From Clostridiales bacterium (GTDB lineage Bacteria > Bacillota > Clostridia > Caldicoprobacterales > DTU083), in the NCBI GenBank assembly GCA_012842605.1, contig DUSN01000025.1:1-64000 (forward strand): a stretch of 64,000 bases of DNA. The letters run 5' to 3'. The position numbers and the translations under genes were made by a program. Below the pieces are notes generated by a model. That model was not told the origin of the DNA, made no database searches, and saw nothing but the letters and a program-made list of their open reading frames with translations. The first letter of the stretch is position 1. Every line of letters begins with the position of its first letter. Of the stretch, positions 8,964 to 17,928 are shown piece by piece.

Positions 8964-11856
8964 TGGAGATGTGCTTTCAGGGAGGACTGTTGCAGCAAAA
9001 GGTAGGGTCACATTCTATTTTGTATCCAACCAGACGAGTTATATAAACTTGATACAGGGTGAAATGGCAAGAGCAAAGTGGATTTGGGCAGATGTATCTT
9101 ATAATGATTACAGGGATGAATACAGATACTATTTTTACACCGAAGGCTATAAGCTTACTTGTGTACATATAGATGCCAGGCAATATTATAACTCCTACTT
9201 CAAAGTAATCGGTGTTTCTCCAAAGGATGCCAATGATAGGCTTAATTCAGTAAAGTATGGTGTTAAGCTGTATCTACTGAATGGTTTTGCAATCATAAGC
9301 GGTGAATTGTGGCAACTGCCTAAAAACAGGAACAGCCTTGATGTGGCCGAAAAGATTTATCAAATTTCAGGCAGAATCAAAAACTTCTGTGAAAGTAATG
9401 AAGATAGCAAAAAAGCTCATCTTAATCGGCAAAATGAGGAACGAATTGCCTGGGGCAAGGAACTGAAAGAATTAATCGAATATCAAAATGACTATGAAAT
9501 ATCTAATACTAAAAACAAGCAATTTGATTATGATAACTTTGAGCCTGTAACTTCTGCAAAAATAGTAGGTGTTACTTATAAATTTATATTATCTCGATTC
9601 AATGATGGTGATTTGGATGAAAAGCTTATAGGCCAGGAATTGATAATATCTTCTACACCCTTTATTAACCCGGATGATACTGTAATAAGGGGAATGGTTG
9701 TAGATTATTCAACGTCTGAACATTATTTAATTCTTAGCTTTCAGTCAACCATAGATTTTGGAAAGTTTCCCAAACCGGGTTTTCTGATTTGTACGTCAAT
9801 CAATATATCTTACCGTATACAGGCAAAGGCAGTTGACGATCTGGTCGAAGGCAGATCATTAAACAAAAGCCTGCTGGACATACTGATAGACGGTAAATAC
9901 AAGGCATTGCCTAATGTAAATTTTAAAAGCTACAAAGGTCTGAACTCATCACAGGAAAAGGCAGTTAATCTAGCGTTACATACTGAGGATTTCCTGCTGA
10001 TTCAGGGTCCTCCCGGCACTGGTAAGACCAGCATCATCGTTGAAATGCTGAAGGAATTTGTTGATCAGGGAAAAAGAGTGTTAGTCAGCTCTAAGAATCA
10101 TTTAGCTGTAGACAACGTACTTGAAAAATGTATAAAGAATAATATTTCTTGCATACGGCTCGGCCGTGAAGAAAAGATTAAGCTTGATTCGGTCAGAAAC
10201 AGGTTAATAGACAGAGCCGCTGTAGAACTTCAAAAGGATATCATACGCAACTGCGACAAACAGCAGCTTGAGTTGTTAGAACAAATTAAAGATCAGGAAA
10301 GCTTTTGCAGTGTGCTTAACGAGCATGCTGACCGGTTGATGACTTATGTTGAGCTCAAAGAAAAGGCAGAGTTCTATCATGCACAGATGAGAAAACGGCA
10401 AAAGCTGATTAAGGTTTTACATTTTTATAAATCAATACAGCTTTACTATTATAAGGCTCTGGCTATAGTAACAAGAAACGAAGAGATAATGCAGAAACAG
10501 CAGGTCAAATACATTGAATTTTTTGAAGATAAGCTTAAGAAAGACAGAAAATATGTACAAGCTGATGAACAGTATAACTCTGCTGCCAAAAGCAGAGATG
10601 TTCAAAAAACAATTATAGATAATGCGTTAAGTGCAACCAATGGCTTCAAGACCTTTGATTATGAGAATAAGTCGAGAGATGAAATAAAAAATGATATTGA
10701 GATGGAAAACGGCTTATTAGAAAAGCTAAAAAATAAAAATATTATCATAAGGGATTGGATAGGATCTCTTGAACAGAGGCAGCAGTCCTTGTATTCCTTG
10801 CTTTTAAACTCTGTAATGGTTGTTGGTGCTACATGTATAGGTATTAACACCAGCGTGGAGTTTAAGGATACCGATTTTGATGTTGCAATTATAGATGAAG
10901 CAGGGCAAATCACTATATTTGATGTAATTGTACCTATGTCAAGAGCAAAAAAGGTTATCCTTATTGGTGATCACATGCAGCTGCCTCCCACCTGTGATAA
11001 CAGCCTGGTACAGGAAATAAATGAAGAAAGAGCGGCTAATAAAGTTGACGACGAGGAAAGTATATTTGACGATGCAAACAAACTGTTGGGGCAGAGCCTT
11101 TTTGAAACTTTGTTCTATACCTGCCCGGACGATAATAAAATTATGCTCGATCAACAATACAGAATGCACCCTGTTATTGCTGAGTTTATTTCAAATGAGT
11201 TTTATGAAGGCAAATATAAGTCCGGAGTAAGCAGCAGTGCCAGGGACCTTAAGGTATCAGTCTTTGAAAACCCGCTCTATTTTGTGGATACAGCGAATAA
11301 TTCAGCAGAGAGATATGAACTGGCAGAAATTGATGATGACCATAATGTTTACTACAACATACTTGAAGCTGATATAGTATCTAATATTTTAATAGATTTG
11401 CTTAGAAACGGCATTAAGCCTGATGACATTGGAGTAATTACGCCATACAAGCGGCAGAAAATAGAAATTACTGAGACAATCAGAAACATCATGGAAGTAA
11501 AGGGGTTTGATGAAGACGAAATTATCGAGATAAATGACAAACTCGAGATCGACACTGTGGATTCCTTCCAGGGTCGAGATAAGGATATAATTATCTTCAG
11601 TTTTACCAGGAGCAATGAGGAACACAGTATTGGATTCCTGAGGGAACTCCGCAGACTCAACGTAACAATGACCAGAGCTAAATATCTACTAATTATGGTA
11701 GGTGATTCAAGTACATTGACCAAGACCAGAGATGATAAATGCTGGCGATTCTTTAACAATTTAATGGAATATGTTAAAGACAATGGTATTTATGTACACT
11801 GGGATAACCTAAAACAAAAGCTTAGCCAGGGTAATGACGGGGGTGTACTTACATGA
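8944..11856 (+). CDS. SF1 helicase, UPF1/Dna2-like (COG1112)
   Basis: A 970-residue protein. Residues 1-330 are an unrecognised N-terminal region. The helicase core follows: Walker A GPPGTGKT (355-362), motif Ia VSSKNHLAVDNV, motif II DEAG (651-654), motif III VILIGDHMQLPPT, QQYRMHP (from 737), TVDSFQGRDKDIIIFS and the final RLNVTMTRAK. About 290 residues, rich in charge and probably coiled coil, separate Walker A from motif II. The order matches UPF1/Dna2-like helicases acting on RNA or DNA. I use TTG 8944, behind GAGAGGG and inside the kinase gene's end; the first ATG is 9064. Kinase plus COG1112 helicase recalls the Mokosh defence protein MkoA, but no PLD nuclease motif is present. Confidence 0.85.
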   Translation: MQPTVISGDVLSGRTVAAKGRVTFYFVSNQTSYINLIQGEMARAKWIWADVSYNDYRDEYRYYFYTEGYKLTCVHIDARQYYNSYFKVIGVSPKDANDRLNSVKYGVKLYLLNGFAIISGELWQLPKNRNSLDVAEKIYQISGRIKNFCESNEDSKKAHLNRQNEERIAWGKELKELIEYQNDYEISNTKNKQFDYDNFEPVTSAKIVGVTYKFILSRFNDGDLDEKLIGQELIISSTPFINPDDTVIRGMVVDYSTSEHYLILSFQSTIDFGKFPKPGFLICTSINISYRIQAKAVDDLVEGRSLNKSLLDILIDGKYKALPNVNFKSYKGLNSSQEKAVNLALHTEDFLLIQGPPGTGKTSIIVEMLKEFVDQGKRVLVSSKNHLAVDNVLEKCIKNNISCIRLGREEKIKLDSVRNRLIDRAAVELQKDIIRNCDKQQLELLEQIKDQESFCSVLNEHADRLMTYVELKEKAEFYHAQMRKRQKLIKVLHFYKSIQLYYYKALAIVTRNEEIMQKQQVKYIEFFEDKLKKDRKYVQADEQYNSAAKSRDVQKTIIDNALSATNGFKTFDYENKSRDEIKNDIEMENGLLEKLKNKNIIIRDWIGSLEQRQQSLYSLLLNSVMVVGATCIGINTSVEFKDTDFDVAIIDEAGQITIFDVIVPMSRAKKVILIGDHMQLPPTCDNSLVQEINEERAANKVDDEESIFDDANKLLGQSLFETLFYTCPDDNKIMLDQQYRMHPVIAEFISNEFYEGKYKSGVSSSARDLKVSVFENPLYFVDTANNSAERYELAEIDDDHNVYYNILEADIVSNILIDLLRNGIKPDDIGVITPYKRQKIEITETIRNIMEVKGFDEDEIIEINDKLEIDTVDSFQGRDKDIIIFSFTRSNEEHSIGFLRELRRLNVTMTRAKYLLIMVGDSSTLTKTRDDKCWRFFNNLMEYVKDNGIYVHWDNLKQKLSQGNDGGVLT

Positions 11857-13088
11857 ATATAAAAAAGACTAAGCAAAAGCCAGACTTCATTATTTTGAAT
11901 AAATATGTGACTGCTGAAAGGGATTTAATCCGGCGCTTTGTAAAAATTGATTATCCCATTTACAGTTTACCGGTTGAGTTTACTGAACGAACCTCAGAGC
12001 CTTACGAAGAGATTGAAAAAAATATAGAAAAACTGCTGTACTACACGGATATCGATGGCAGGGACAGCCTTTTCAGAACTATGGGAATAGATAATTTCAG
12101 GCAGTTAAGCAATCATACTCTGGAGTATCTTATCTCAATAAACCATATTGACGAGAACAATGGCAGGCTAAGTCTTACACCTCTTGGGAAAGAGTCATTG
12201 GAGCAAGGCACTAAGCAGAAGGTTGAAAAAAGCGCCAGGGTGATATATTTTGATGCATTATCCCTTGAACCATTGCCTCAAAAGTACTATAAACCAAGCG
12301 AAGCAGCATTTTTGTCACCGGTAGATAAGGATGATTTCAGAAGAGCAAATATAGTTGACATATGGGAGGACCTGCCAAGGGGATCTATTAGAAAGCTGCT
12401 GGAGTATGACGGCGAAAAGAGATTAAAATACAATATTCCTCAAGAAATGATAGATGTAAAAGTAGATGAGAAAGTATTAAACTACGATATCTCAGAAATT
12501 GTTTCGAAGGGTATTATTAATTACATCCCCCTGTATGCAGTAATTATAGATACTAAAGATGGCTTCGAAAAGAAGATGAGATCCTCTGCAAAAGTGGAAT
12601 TTGAAATTTATAACGGTGTTTCGGGAATGAGAGATGATTTCTTTGAAGGTCTCATCAAGAAAAACTATGATAAGATGTGGTATATATTCTCTGCTCTTTT
12701 TGATAGCTATAATCCTTTGACAGACACCGATGGAGTATGGCTTTGGGGTGGAAAGTTAAGTGAAAAAGCAAGCATGTCCTGCTTTGAAATTGATAATGAC
12801 CAAAACTTGGTTTTAAAGATCGATATGGACAATGTAGTCAGGTGGATTGCCAATAATGACAAAGATCCTTTGATGGATCTGGCCTATAACAATTTGATTC
12901 CTCTCTCCGATAGAAATCAGCATGGAAGAATGATGAAGCTTGTATTTACATATGATGTCCGAAGAAAAGCCATAGACTATTTACTTGATCAAAAGAGAGA
13001 GGCACTGAAGGATCAGGATTTGAGTCAGGCATACATCGACAAGCAGATAAAAGAACTTGAGGATAGTTTTCTTAAACGGCAGCGATAA
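11853..13088 (+). CDS. Unknown protein, helicase-operon partner
   Basis: A 411-residue soluble protein that I do not recognise. Residues about 75-115 (SNHTLEYLISINHIDENN then LSLTPLGKESL) look like a small winged-helix with its beta hairpin, which may bind DNA or mediate contacts. The middle (NYIPLYAVIIDTKDG, KVEFEIYNGVSGMRDDF) suggests a beta-rich domain and the last 40 residues a charged helix. The start codon overlaps the helicase stop (ATGA), so the two proteins are made together. The position implies an adaptor or target-recognition role for the system; that is inference only. Confidence 0.6.
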   Translation: MNIKKTKQKPDFIILNKYVTAERDLIRRFVKIDYPIYSLPVEFTERTSEPYEEIEKNIEKLLYYTDIDGRDSLFRTMGIDNFRQLSNHTLEYLISINHIDENNGRLSLTPLGKESLEQGTKQKVEKSARVIYFDALSLEPLPQKYYKPSEAAFLSPVDKDDFRRANIVDIWEDLPRGSIRKLLEYDGEKRLKYNIPQEMIDVKVDEKVLNYDISEIVSKGIINYIPLYAVIIDTKDGFEKKMRSSAKVEFEIYNGVSGMRDDFFEGLIKKNYDKMWYIFSALFDSYNPLTDTDGVWLWGGKLSEKASMSCFEIDNDQNLVLKIDMDNVVRWIANNDKDPLMDLAYNNLIPLSDRNQHGRMMKLVFTYDVRRKAIDYLLDQKREALKDQDLSQAYIDKQIKELEDSFLKRQR

Positions 13089-13109
13089 AGTAATATATGA
13101 GGTGCAGGG

Positions 13110-15224
13110 ATGATAGCATTATTTCTGGATGAATCAGGAAACTTTGAGGTTAACAATAAACCGATTGAGTCTTTATCAGGACAAAAGCCTGCGGACGTAG
13201 TCGGAGGTATTTTATGCTATGGGCTGAGAAATGAAAATGATTTAAAAAATTTGAATAACAGGGTTAAGCAAGAGTTCATTAATGTCTGCGGGGACAATTA
13301 TTTTGAGAATATCCATGGTAAGTCAAGGGTTGGCAAATATCAAACTGTTATGTTGGACCGGTTGTTTTCAGGAGAGAGCAGATTGCAGGGAATCATACCC
13401 TTTTACATTGAAAAAGGTGTACTTGATAAAAAAATTAATTCCAACATAACAGATGACAATACAGCGTGCATGTTGTATATAAATATGCTTAACAGGGTTT
13501 TGTCAGGTATTCTGCTGTATAATCCAGACTTAAATATTAATAAAAGCAATGAAAAAGTTTATATATTTCTGCCTACAAGGAGGCCGCCTATACATAAACT
13601 GGATAATGCAACCATTAATAGTTACAGAAGTCTGTCAGCATTTGTTCCGGAAGATATTGATGACAGGTTCAGGATACCCAGCAGTACCAGTGTGCTAATA
13701 AATCTAAATAATGAGCTTAGCAGCATGGATTATTTATGCAACAGGATTGATTTTTCCATACAGGAGCATACCATTGATTATTCAAAATCGGATTTTCCCT
13801 ACAATGAGTTGTATCAGATTGCAGACTTTGTATGCAATAATGCATATTTCAAGGTTCAGAAGCTTGAAAAGGAATATGTGCTGGCTTATGACAATATCAA
13901 TGAATGTTATAGAAGACTTTATCGAAATTATATGGAAAAAAACCTTTATGGCTATTTAATGGAGCTGTATTACTACAACATTAACTTTTGTCAAAATAGA
14001 TACAAAAAGCTTTATGATAAACATATCGCCAAACTGGATGAAGGTGCTATTATAATCAGTAATAACATAAGGCAATGCATGACTAAATTAGACATAGTTA
14101 TTGCTGAGAAGAGCTATGAAAGAAAATGTCTCAAATTCGTTCTTGACTATCTTGAGCAGCATATTGAGGCTCTTCCTGCAAAAGATAATCTTATCAGGCA
14201 GCAATTTTACTATTTAAAAATGAGTGTATATAATCATCTTGGCGATTTTAAAGGTAATTTGATGACATATAAAAAGTTGGATGAGGTCTCTAAGCAGATT
14301 AATTCATTAGAGTCAATTGACCTGAGGTTGCGCGCAAGGAAATTGTATGCTGTTACCTGCTCCAATAGTTTTCAATTTAGAGATGCTCTAAGTGCTATTG
14401 ACGATACCATAGCCATCCATGAAGAACTACAAAGTCTTGTAAAAAACATAGGTGAGATGCTGTTTGACGAGGCACTGGACAGCAGCTTTTCAGATGTTGA
14501 AATGGGCAAGCTTTATAGCTCCAAAGGACAGTATTTGTCTTTTCTGAATAATGAGGAAGCATATGAGTGCTTTTACAGTGCAATTGATTATATGGGATTG
14601 GATACTGCCAACAGACTCCAAACAATATCCTACCTGATGCACCATTTAGCCATGAGTAACAGGCATATATCACAGAAGGATAGGGAGCTGATGATTGAAT
14701 ACTTTGGTTGCGGGAACTTTAGCGGATCAATGCAGCGTTTTATTGAATTAGATTCTGCTCAGCTTATGATCCCGCCTGAAAGCTTTCGCTTGTTTGCGTT
14801 TCTCAAGCTATACTTAATGCGCTTTAGAAACGAATTGGATATGGACCTTCTGGATAAATTCACTAAGAAGATACTAAATTTGGAAATAAAAAGAATGGAG
14901 CATCCTTGGGAATTGATACTTTTTAATTTAGGGAAATTTTATTTTAAAGAAATTGACCTGAGTAGGACCCTTATGAAAGCAGCCTGCAGTATATGTAACA
15001 ATGCAGAGAATGATCTCACCATGGAGCTTATTGGGAAAATGATAATGGTCAATTGTGAAGCAAATGATAAAAGTATAAAAAGCTTTTGCGACTTCTTGCA
15101 GTCGGATAAAGCGACTGACTATATCCGTACCTATTTTGAAATAAGTAAGCTTATGGACACCAGTTTAACGACTGAAGAAAAAATAAATCTGATAAATTCG
15201 AAATTCACATATATGTACTGTTGA
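13110..15224 (+). CDS. DUF3800-like protein with TPR-like tail
   Basis: A 704-residue protein. The N-terminus IALFLDESGNF (D7, E8) and the later YQIADFVCN (D239) are the conserved acidic pieces of DUF3800, a family with an RNase H-like fold that occurs widely in defence and mobile regions. Residues about 250-700 are almost all helical, with paired-helix repeats (for example around GKLYSSKGQYLSFLNNEEAYECF) resembling TPRs. It may be the operon's nuclease effector with a sensing scaffold (inference). The ATG at 13110 lies 21 bases after the previous stop, behind GAGGTGCAGGG. It is the last gene before the fourth repeat copy. Confidence 0.65.
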   Translation: MIALFLDESGNFEVNNKPIESLSGQKPADVVGGILCYGLRNENDLKNLNNRVKQEFINVCGDNYFENIHGKSRVGKYQTVMLDRLFSGESRLQGIIPFYIEKGVLDKKINSNITDDNTACMLYINMLNRVLSGILLYNPDLNINKSNEKVYIFLPTRRPPIHKLDNATINSYRSLSAFVPEDIDDRFRIPSSTSVLINLNNELSSMDYLCNRIDFSIQEHTIDYSKSDFPYNELYQIADFVCNNAYFKVQKLEKEYVLAYDNINECYRRLYRNYMEKNLYGYLMELYYYNINFCQNRYKKLYDKHIAKLDEGAIIISNNIRQCMTKLDIVIAEKSYERKCLKFVLDYLEQHIEALPAKDNLIRQQFYYLKMSVYNHLGDFKGNLMTYKKLDEVSKQINSLESIDLRLRARKLYAVTCSNSFQFRDALSAIDDTIAIHEELQSLVKNIGEMLFDEALDSSFSDVEMGKLYSSKGQYLSFLNNEEAYECFYSAIDYMGLDTANRLQTISYLMHHLAMSNRHISQKDRELMIEYFGCGNFSGSMQRFIELDSAQLMIPPESFRLFAFLKLYLMRFRNELDMDLLDKFTKKILNLEIKRMEHPWELILFNLGKFYFKEIDLSRTLMKAACSICNNAENDLTMELIGKMIMVNCEANDKSIKSFCDFLQSDKATDYIRTYFEISKLMDTSLTTEEKINLINSKFTYMYC

Positions 15225-15288
15225 ACATAGGAATGCCCTAAAACTATTTCAGCTGTATAATAACTGCAATTGTTTAAATGAACCGATT

Positions 15289-15328
15289 GTTGAAGTTATA
15301 TAGCAAGTATTGTAAAATATATCCAAAT
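15289..15328 (+). repeat. Promoter-like repeat, copy 4, after the operon
   Basis: TTGAAG (15290-15295), 17 bases, TAAAAT (15313-15318) and the tail ATATCCAAA. It is closest to copy 2 and lies 65 bases beyond the last gene of the kinase/helicase operon, in the same direction as the other three copies. Confidence 0.65.
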
Positions 15329-15352
15329 AAATAGATCCGGATTATTTCATGA

Positions 15353-15607
15353 GATACTTGTCCAAATACATTGTGTGACTGGCATGGAAAGTGTAAGGAA
15401 TGTGTTGCATTGCATAGATATCATAATGATCATATTCCTGTTTGCTTACAGCCTATAATTAATGATAAGATTAAAGAACTAGCCAGAGTTGCTGAAATGA
15501 CTGCTGTAAAAAAAGAAGGCACTCCTTTTGAATACAGACTATACGTCAAAGAACGCGATAAAGAAGACGAGCATAATAAATTGGTACAAATGAAACGGGA
15601 TGTTTAG
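15353..15607 (+). pseudogene. 5'-truncated small cysteine-rich protein
   Basis: The frame reads DTCPNTLCDWHGKCKECV and continues with ALHRY, a compact cysteine cluster typical of short clostridial proteins related to DUF6485. The pattern clearly begins before the first possible start (TTG 15371), but an in-frame stop at 15350 and the absence of any ATG or ribosome site show that the 5' end is missing. The rest (85 residues) is intact to the stop at 15607. The break lies directly beside repeat copy 4, so the start may have been lost when the operon region was rearranged. Confidence 0.5.
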
Positions 15608-15623
15608 AGGAAGGAGATAAAGT

Positions 15624-15857
15624 ATGAAAAAAATGATTTTAGGAGCAGCATTATTTGTTGCCGGGTTTTTTGGAGCTATAGCCTTGATAGTATCAACAGT
15701 TTTATATCCGCTGAATCCCTGGAATTACAATGGAATTGAAGGCTGGTACGCCGTTGTTATGGGCATGCATTTAGAAGCGCCATTAATTGCATCCATCGTT
15801 ATTTCAGTAGTTGGGCTCGCTGTATGTATCAGTGAATCATTGCATGAAGATAAATAA
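15624..15857 (+). CDS. Small two-span membrane protein
   Basis: A 77-residue protein with two hydrophobic segments (about residues 4-27 and 50-70) joined by an aromatic loop, YPLNPWNYNGIEGWYAVVMG. A GAAGGAG site precedes the ATG, and the gene starts 16 bases after the preceding broken gene. No known family is recognised. Confidence 0.55.
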   Translation: MKKMILGAALFVAGFFGAIALIVSTVLYPLNPWNYNGIEGWYAVVMGMHLEAPLIASIVISVVGLAVCISESLHEDK

Positions 15858-15950
15858 ACCTTAGGTTATTTATTTAATCAGCAAAAAGAATTTGTATATT
15901 GCCTATCCTTTTATTTTATTAATGTTTTATTCTAGAATTGAGGTGAATAT

Positions 15951-16442
15951 GTGAAAAAAGCATTAATAGTCTTGATAGGCATTGTTGTTATCGTTATTTC
16001 ATCTTTTCTGCTATACAAGTATTACCCCATACTTGAGGCTTATTATTACAATAGGGAGATCTCTGTTTCAGGGATAAAATTGCATATGACTGAGGACGAA
16101 CTAAACAACACACTGAAAAATGGAGAGTTTGTTCCTGGAATGGGTGGCAATGGCTGGAGATTCAGCAAAGAGAAGGTTTTTGTCATGACATCTTCCATTG
16201 GTTTATTTAAAGATAAAGTTTCATTGATTGATACGGAAAATCCTTCTCATAGTATTCTTGAAATAAAAACAGGTGATAATTACGATTCGGCTTTAAGCGT
16301 TCTGACAAATCGCGGATTTAAAGAGTTAAGCGATAATATTTTCATAAAAGGCAATGTATTGATACAATTAAGAGGTGAAAGCAAAATCAGCGGAGTGAGG
16401 ATTACCATACAGGATCCTGCAACTAAGGATTTAGTGTTTTAG
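15951..16442 (+). CDS. Membrane-anchored protein of unknown function
   Basis: A 163-residue protein with an N-terminal membrane anchor (residues about 4-22) and a soluble outer domain. ISVSGIKLHMTEDELNNTL looks like the short fold seen in small clostridial anchored proteins, where a threshold-type motif (GIxLGMTxxEV) opens a beta-helix repeat; a second related unit is GDNYDSALSVLTNRGFK. The GTG start is set by GAGGTGAAT six bases before it. The function is unknown. Confidence 0.55.
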   Translation: MKKALIVLIGIVVIVISSFLLYKYYPILEAYYYNREISVSGIKLHMTEDELNNTLKNGEFVPGMGGNGWRFSKEKVFVMTSSIGLFKDKVSLIDTENPSHSILEIKTGDNYDSALSVLTNRGFKELSDNIFIKGNVLIQLRGESKISGVRITIQDPATKDLVF

Positions 16443-16506
16443 CAAAGCGATTGAATTACCCGTGTGTACAGGGCTTCAAAATTATTAAACTTAGGAGGTA
16501 TAAGCT

Positions 16507-16722
16507 ATGCCAGTAAAAAATGAGGAACTCAGGAATATTATCAAGATGTTTGCAGAGTCAGGCTGGAGTCTGATTGATGGTCCGTCAAAAGAGTGGCTTG
16601 AAGGCAAAATAAGCAACGAAGATTTGCTTCCTGTAATTGCACAGGCAGATAAAGAGTGCGGCAGCTGCGGCTGTGAATTTGACCCGCTTTATAAAAAAGC
16701 TATAGAATTGCTGCAAGCATAA
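16507..16722 (+). CDS. Small conserved-looking protein
   Basis: A 71-residue acidic soluble protein with a GSCGCEFDPLYKKAIELL ending. The CxxC could hold a metal or be redox-active. The strong site TTAGGAGG precedes the ATG. Its family is not recognised. Confidence 0.55.
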   Translation: MPVKNEELRNIIKMFAESGWSLIDGPSKEWLEGKISNEDLLPVIAQADKECGSCGCEFDPLYKKAIELLQA

Positions 16723-16859
16723 TTAGCAAACTCAACTATATCCTATATAAGTAGGGGATATGCTTATAAAATTATGAAAAGCGGGAGGTACTAACTCTTA
16801 CTGTGATTATGAAATTGGAGAGACTGAAATACACAAAATAGAGGAGCTTCTTTAAGGCA

Positions 16860-17411
16860 ATGATTTACTTATGCGGAGTGCTTTTTCTTTGGTTCATATT
16901 ACATACATTGTATACTACTTATGATGGTCTGAACAATAATATTGGTACTGCAGATGTTGCTGTTGTATTAGGCAACAAGGTAGAATTGGACGGAAAACCT
17001 TCTAAGCGGCTGCAAGGCAGATTGGACAGGGCATTAGAGCTTTATAGGAATGGATATGCTAAATATGTTCTGGTTAGCGGAGGGACAGGCATAGAAGGTT
17101 TTAATGAGGCAGTTGTAATGAAGAATTACCTGGCGGAAAATGGAATTCCGGATGATCATGTTCTTGTAGACCAGGAAGGATACAACTCATATATGACAGC
17201 GCTGAATACAAAAGCTATAATGAGTGAAATGGATTTAAAGTCAGTAACGATAGTTTCCCAGTTTTATCATATAACGAGGACAAAGCTTGCATTCAGAAAA
17301 GTAGGCATAGATAAGGTTTATACTGCTCATGCTGACTACTTTGAGCTTCGGGATTTCTATTCACTCTTTAGGGAGTTTTTCGCATATTATAAATATCTGC
17401 TAGTATATTAA
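16860..17411 (+). CDS. YdcF/SanA-like DUF218 protein
   Basis: A 183-residue protein with an N-terminal membrane segment and a DUF218 domain: VAVVLGNKVELDGKPSKRLQGRLDRAL, then YVLVSGGTG, a conserved E in GFNEAVVMKNYL, and late VSQFYHITRTKLAF. Members (YdcF, SanA, ElyC) are linked to envelope functions, although their reactions are poorly defined. The start region has only a weak ribosome site (AGGAGC is 16 bases away), so the true start could differ slightly. Confidence 0.75.
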   Translation: MIYLCGVLFLWFILHTLYTTYDGLNNNIGTADVAVVLGNKVELDGKPSKRLQGRLDRALELYRNGYAKYVLVSGGTGIEGFNEAVVMKNYLAENGIPDDHVLVDQEGYNSYMTALNTKAIMSEMDLKSVTIVSQFYHITRTKLAFRKVGIDKVYTAHADYFELRDFYSLFREFFAYYKYLLVY

Positions 17412-17472
17412 CCTTCATTTTTATACATTAGTAATGCAAGTAATAAATAACTTTATTACGGAGGTATGCTAT

Positions 17473-17883
17473 ATGAAAAAGATATTCATATATATGTCTC
17501 TGTTGATGATTCTGCCATTGATTTCAGTGGCGTGTTCCAATAACCAGGGAACGGATGAAGAACAATTTTTATCTGCTCAAGTATATGTAATGCTGGGATC
17601 AGACGAAGTCGTAAAACCAAGTGTGGTATTGAAAGATGATAACAGGTTTGTATTTACCTATTCGGCTCTGAGCAGCCATATTGGCATGGGCACTTATGAA
17701 AAAGCCGATGATAAATTGATTCTGAAAGAAGATGATGGCCGGCATATGTATGTGTTTATAATTGAGGACAATACATTGATTTTTAGCGCAGAGGAATCAT
17801 CGCAATTGCCGTCATTTGCAAATGTGCCTGACGGCTCAGTTTTCACGCAAATTGCTGGACCAAAGGAAGAACAACTAGAGTAG
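17473..17883 (+). CDS. Putative lipoprotein
   Basis: A 136-residue protein with a lipoprotein signal: a KK start, a hydrophobic run, and the cysteine in LISVAC near residue 21. The mature part is a small beta-rich domain (VVLKDDNRFVFTYSALSSHIGMGTYEKADDKLILKE, given here in outline), the kind found in small clostridial surface lipoproteins. CGGAGGT before ATG 17473 sets the start; an in-frame ATG 39 bases earlier has no site. Function unknown. Confidence 0.65.
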   Translation: MKKIFIYMSLLMILPLISVACSNNQGTDEEQFLSAQVYVMLGSDEVVKPSVVLKDDNRFVFTYSALSSHIGMGTYEKADDKLILKEDDGRHMYVFIIEDNTLIFSAEESSQLPSFANVPDGSVFTQIAGPKEEQLE

Positions 17884-17928
17884 CAGGGAAGTACGACTAT
17901 GCAAGATAGTGAATAGGTGGAAATTTTA

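Noticed and set aside
8944-11856. PLD nuclease expected by analogy with Mokosh
   Set aside because: No HxK(x)4D pair was seen in the helicase or in the other four operon proteins.
3994-15328. Repeats as phage or integrative-element attachment sites
   Set aside because: No integrase, recombinase or tRNA gene is found near any copy; the promoter-like make-up offers another explanation, so no attachment site is called.
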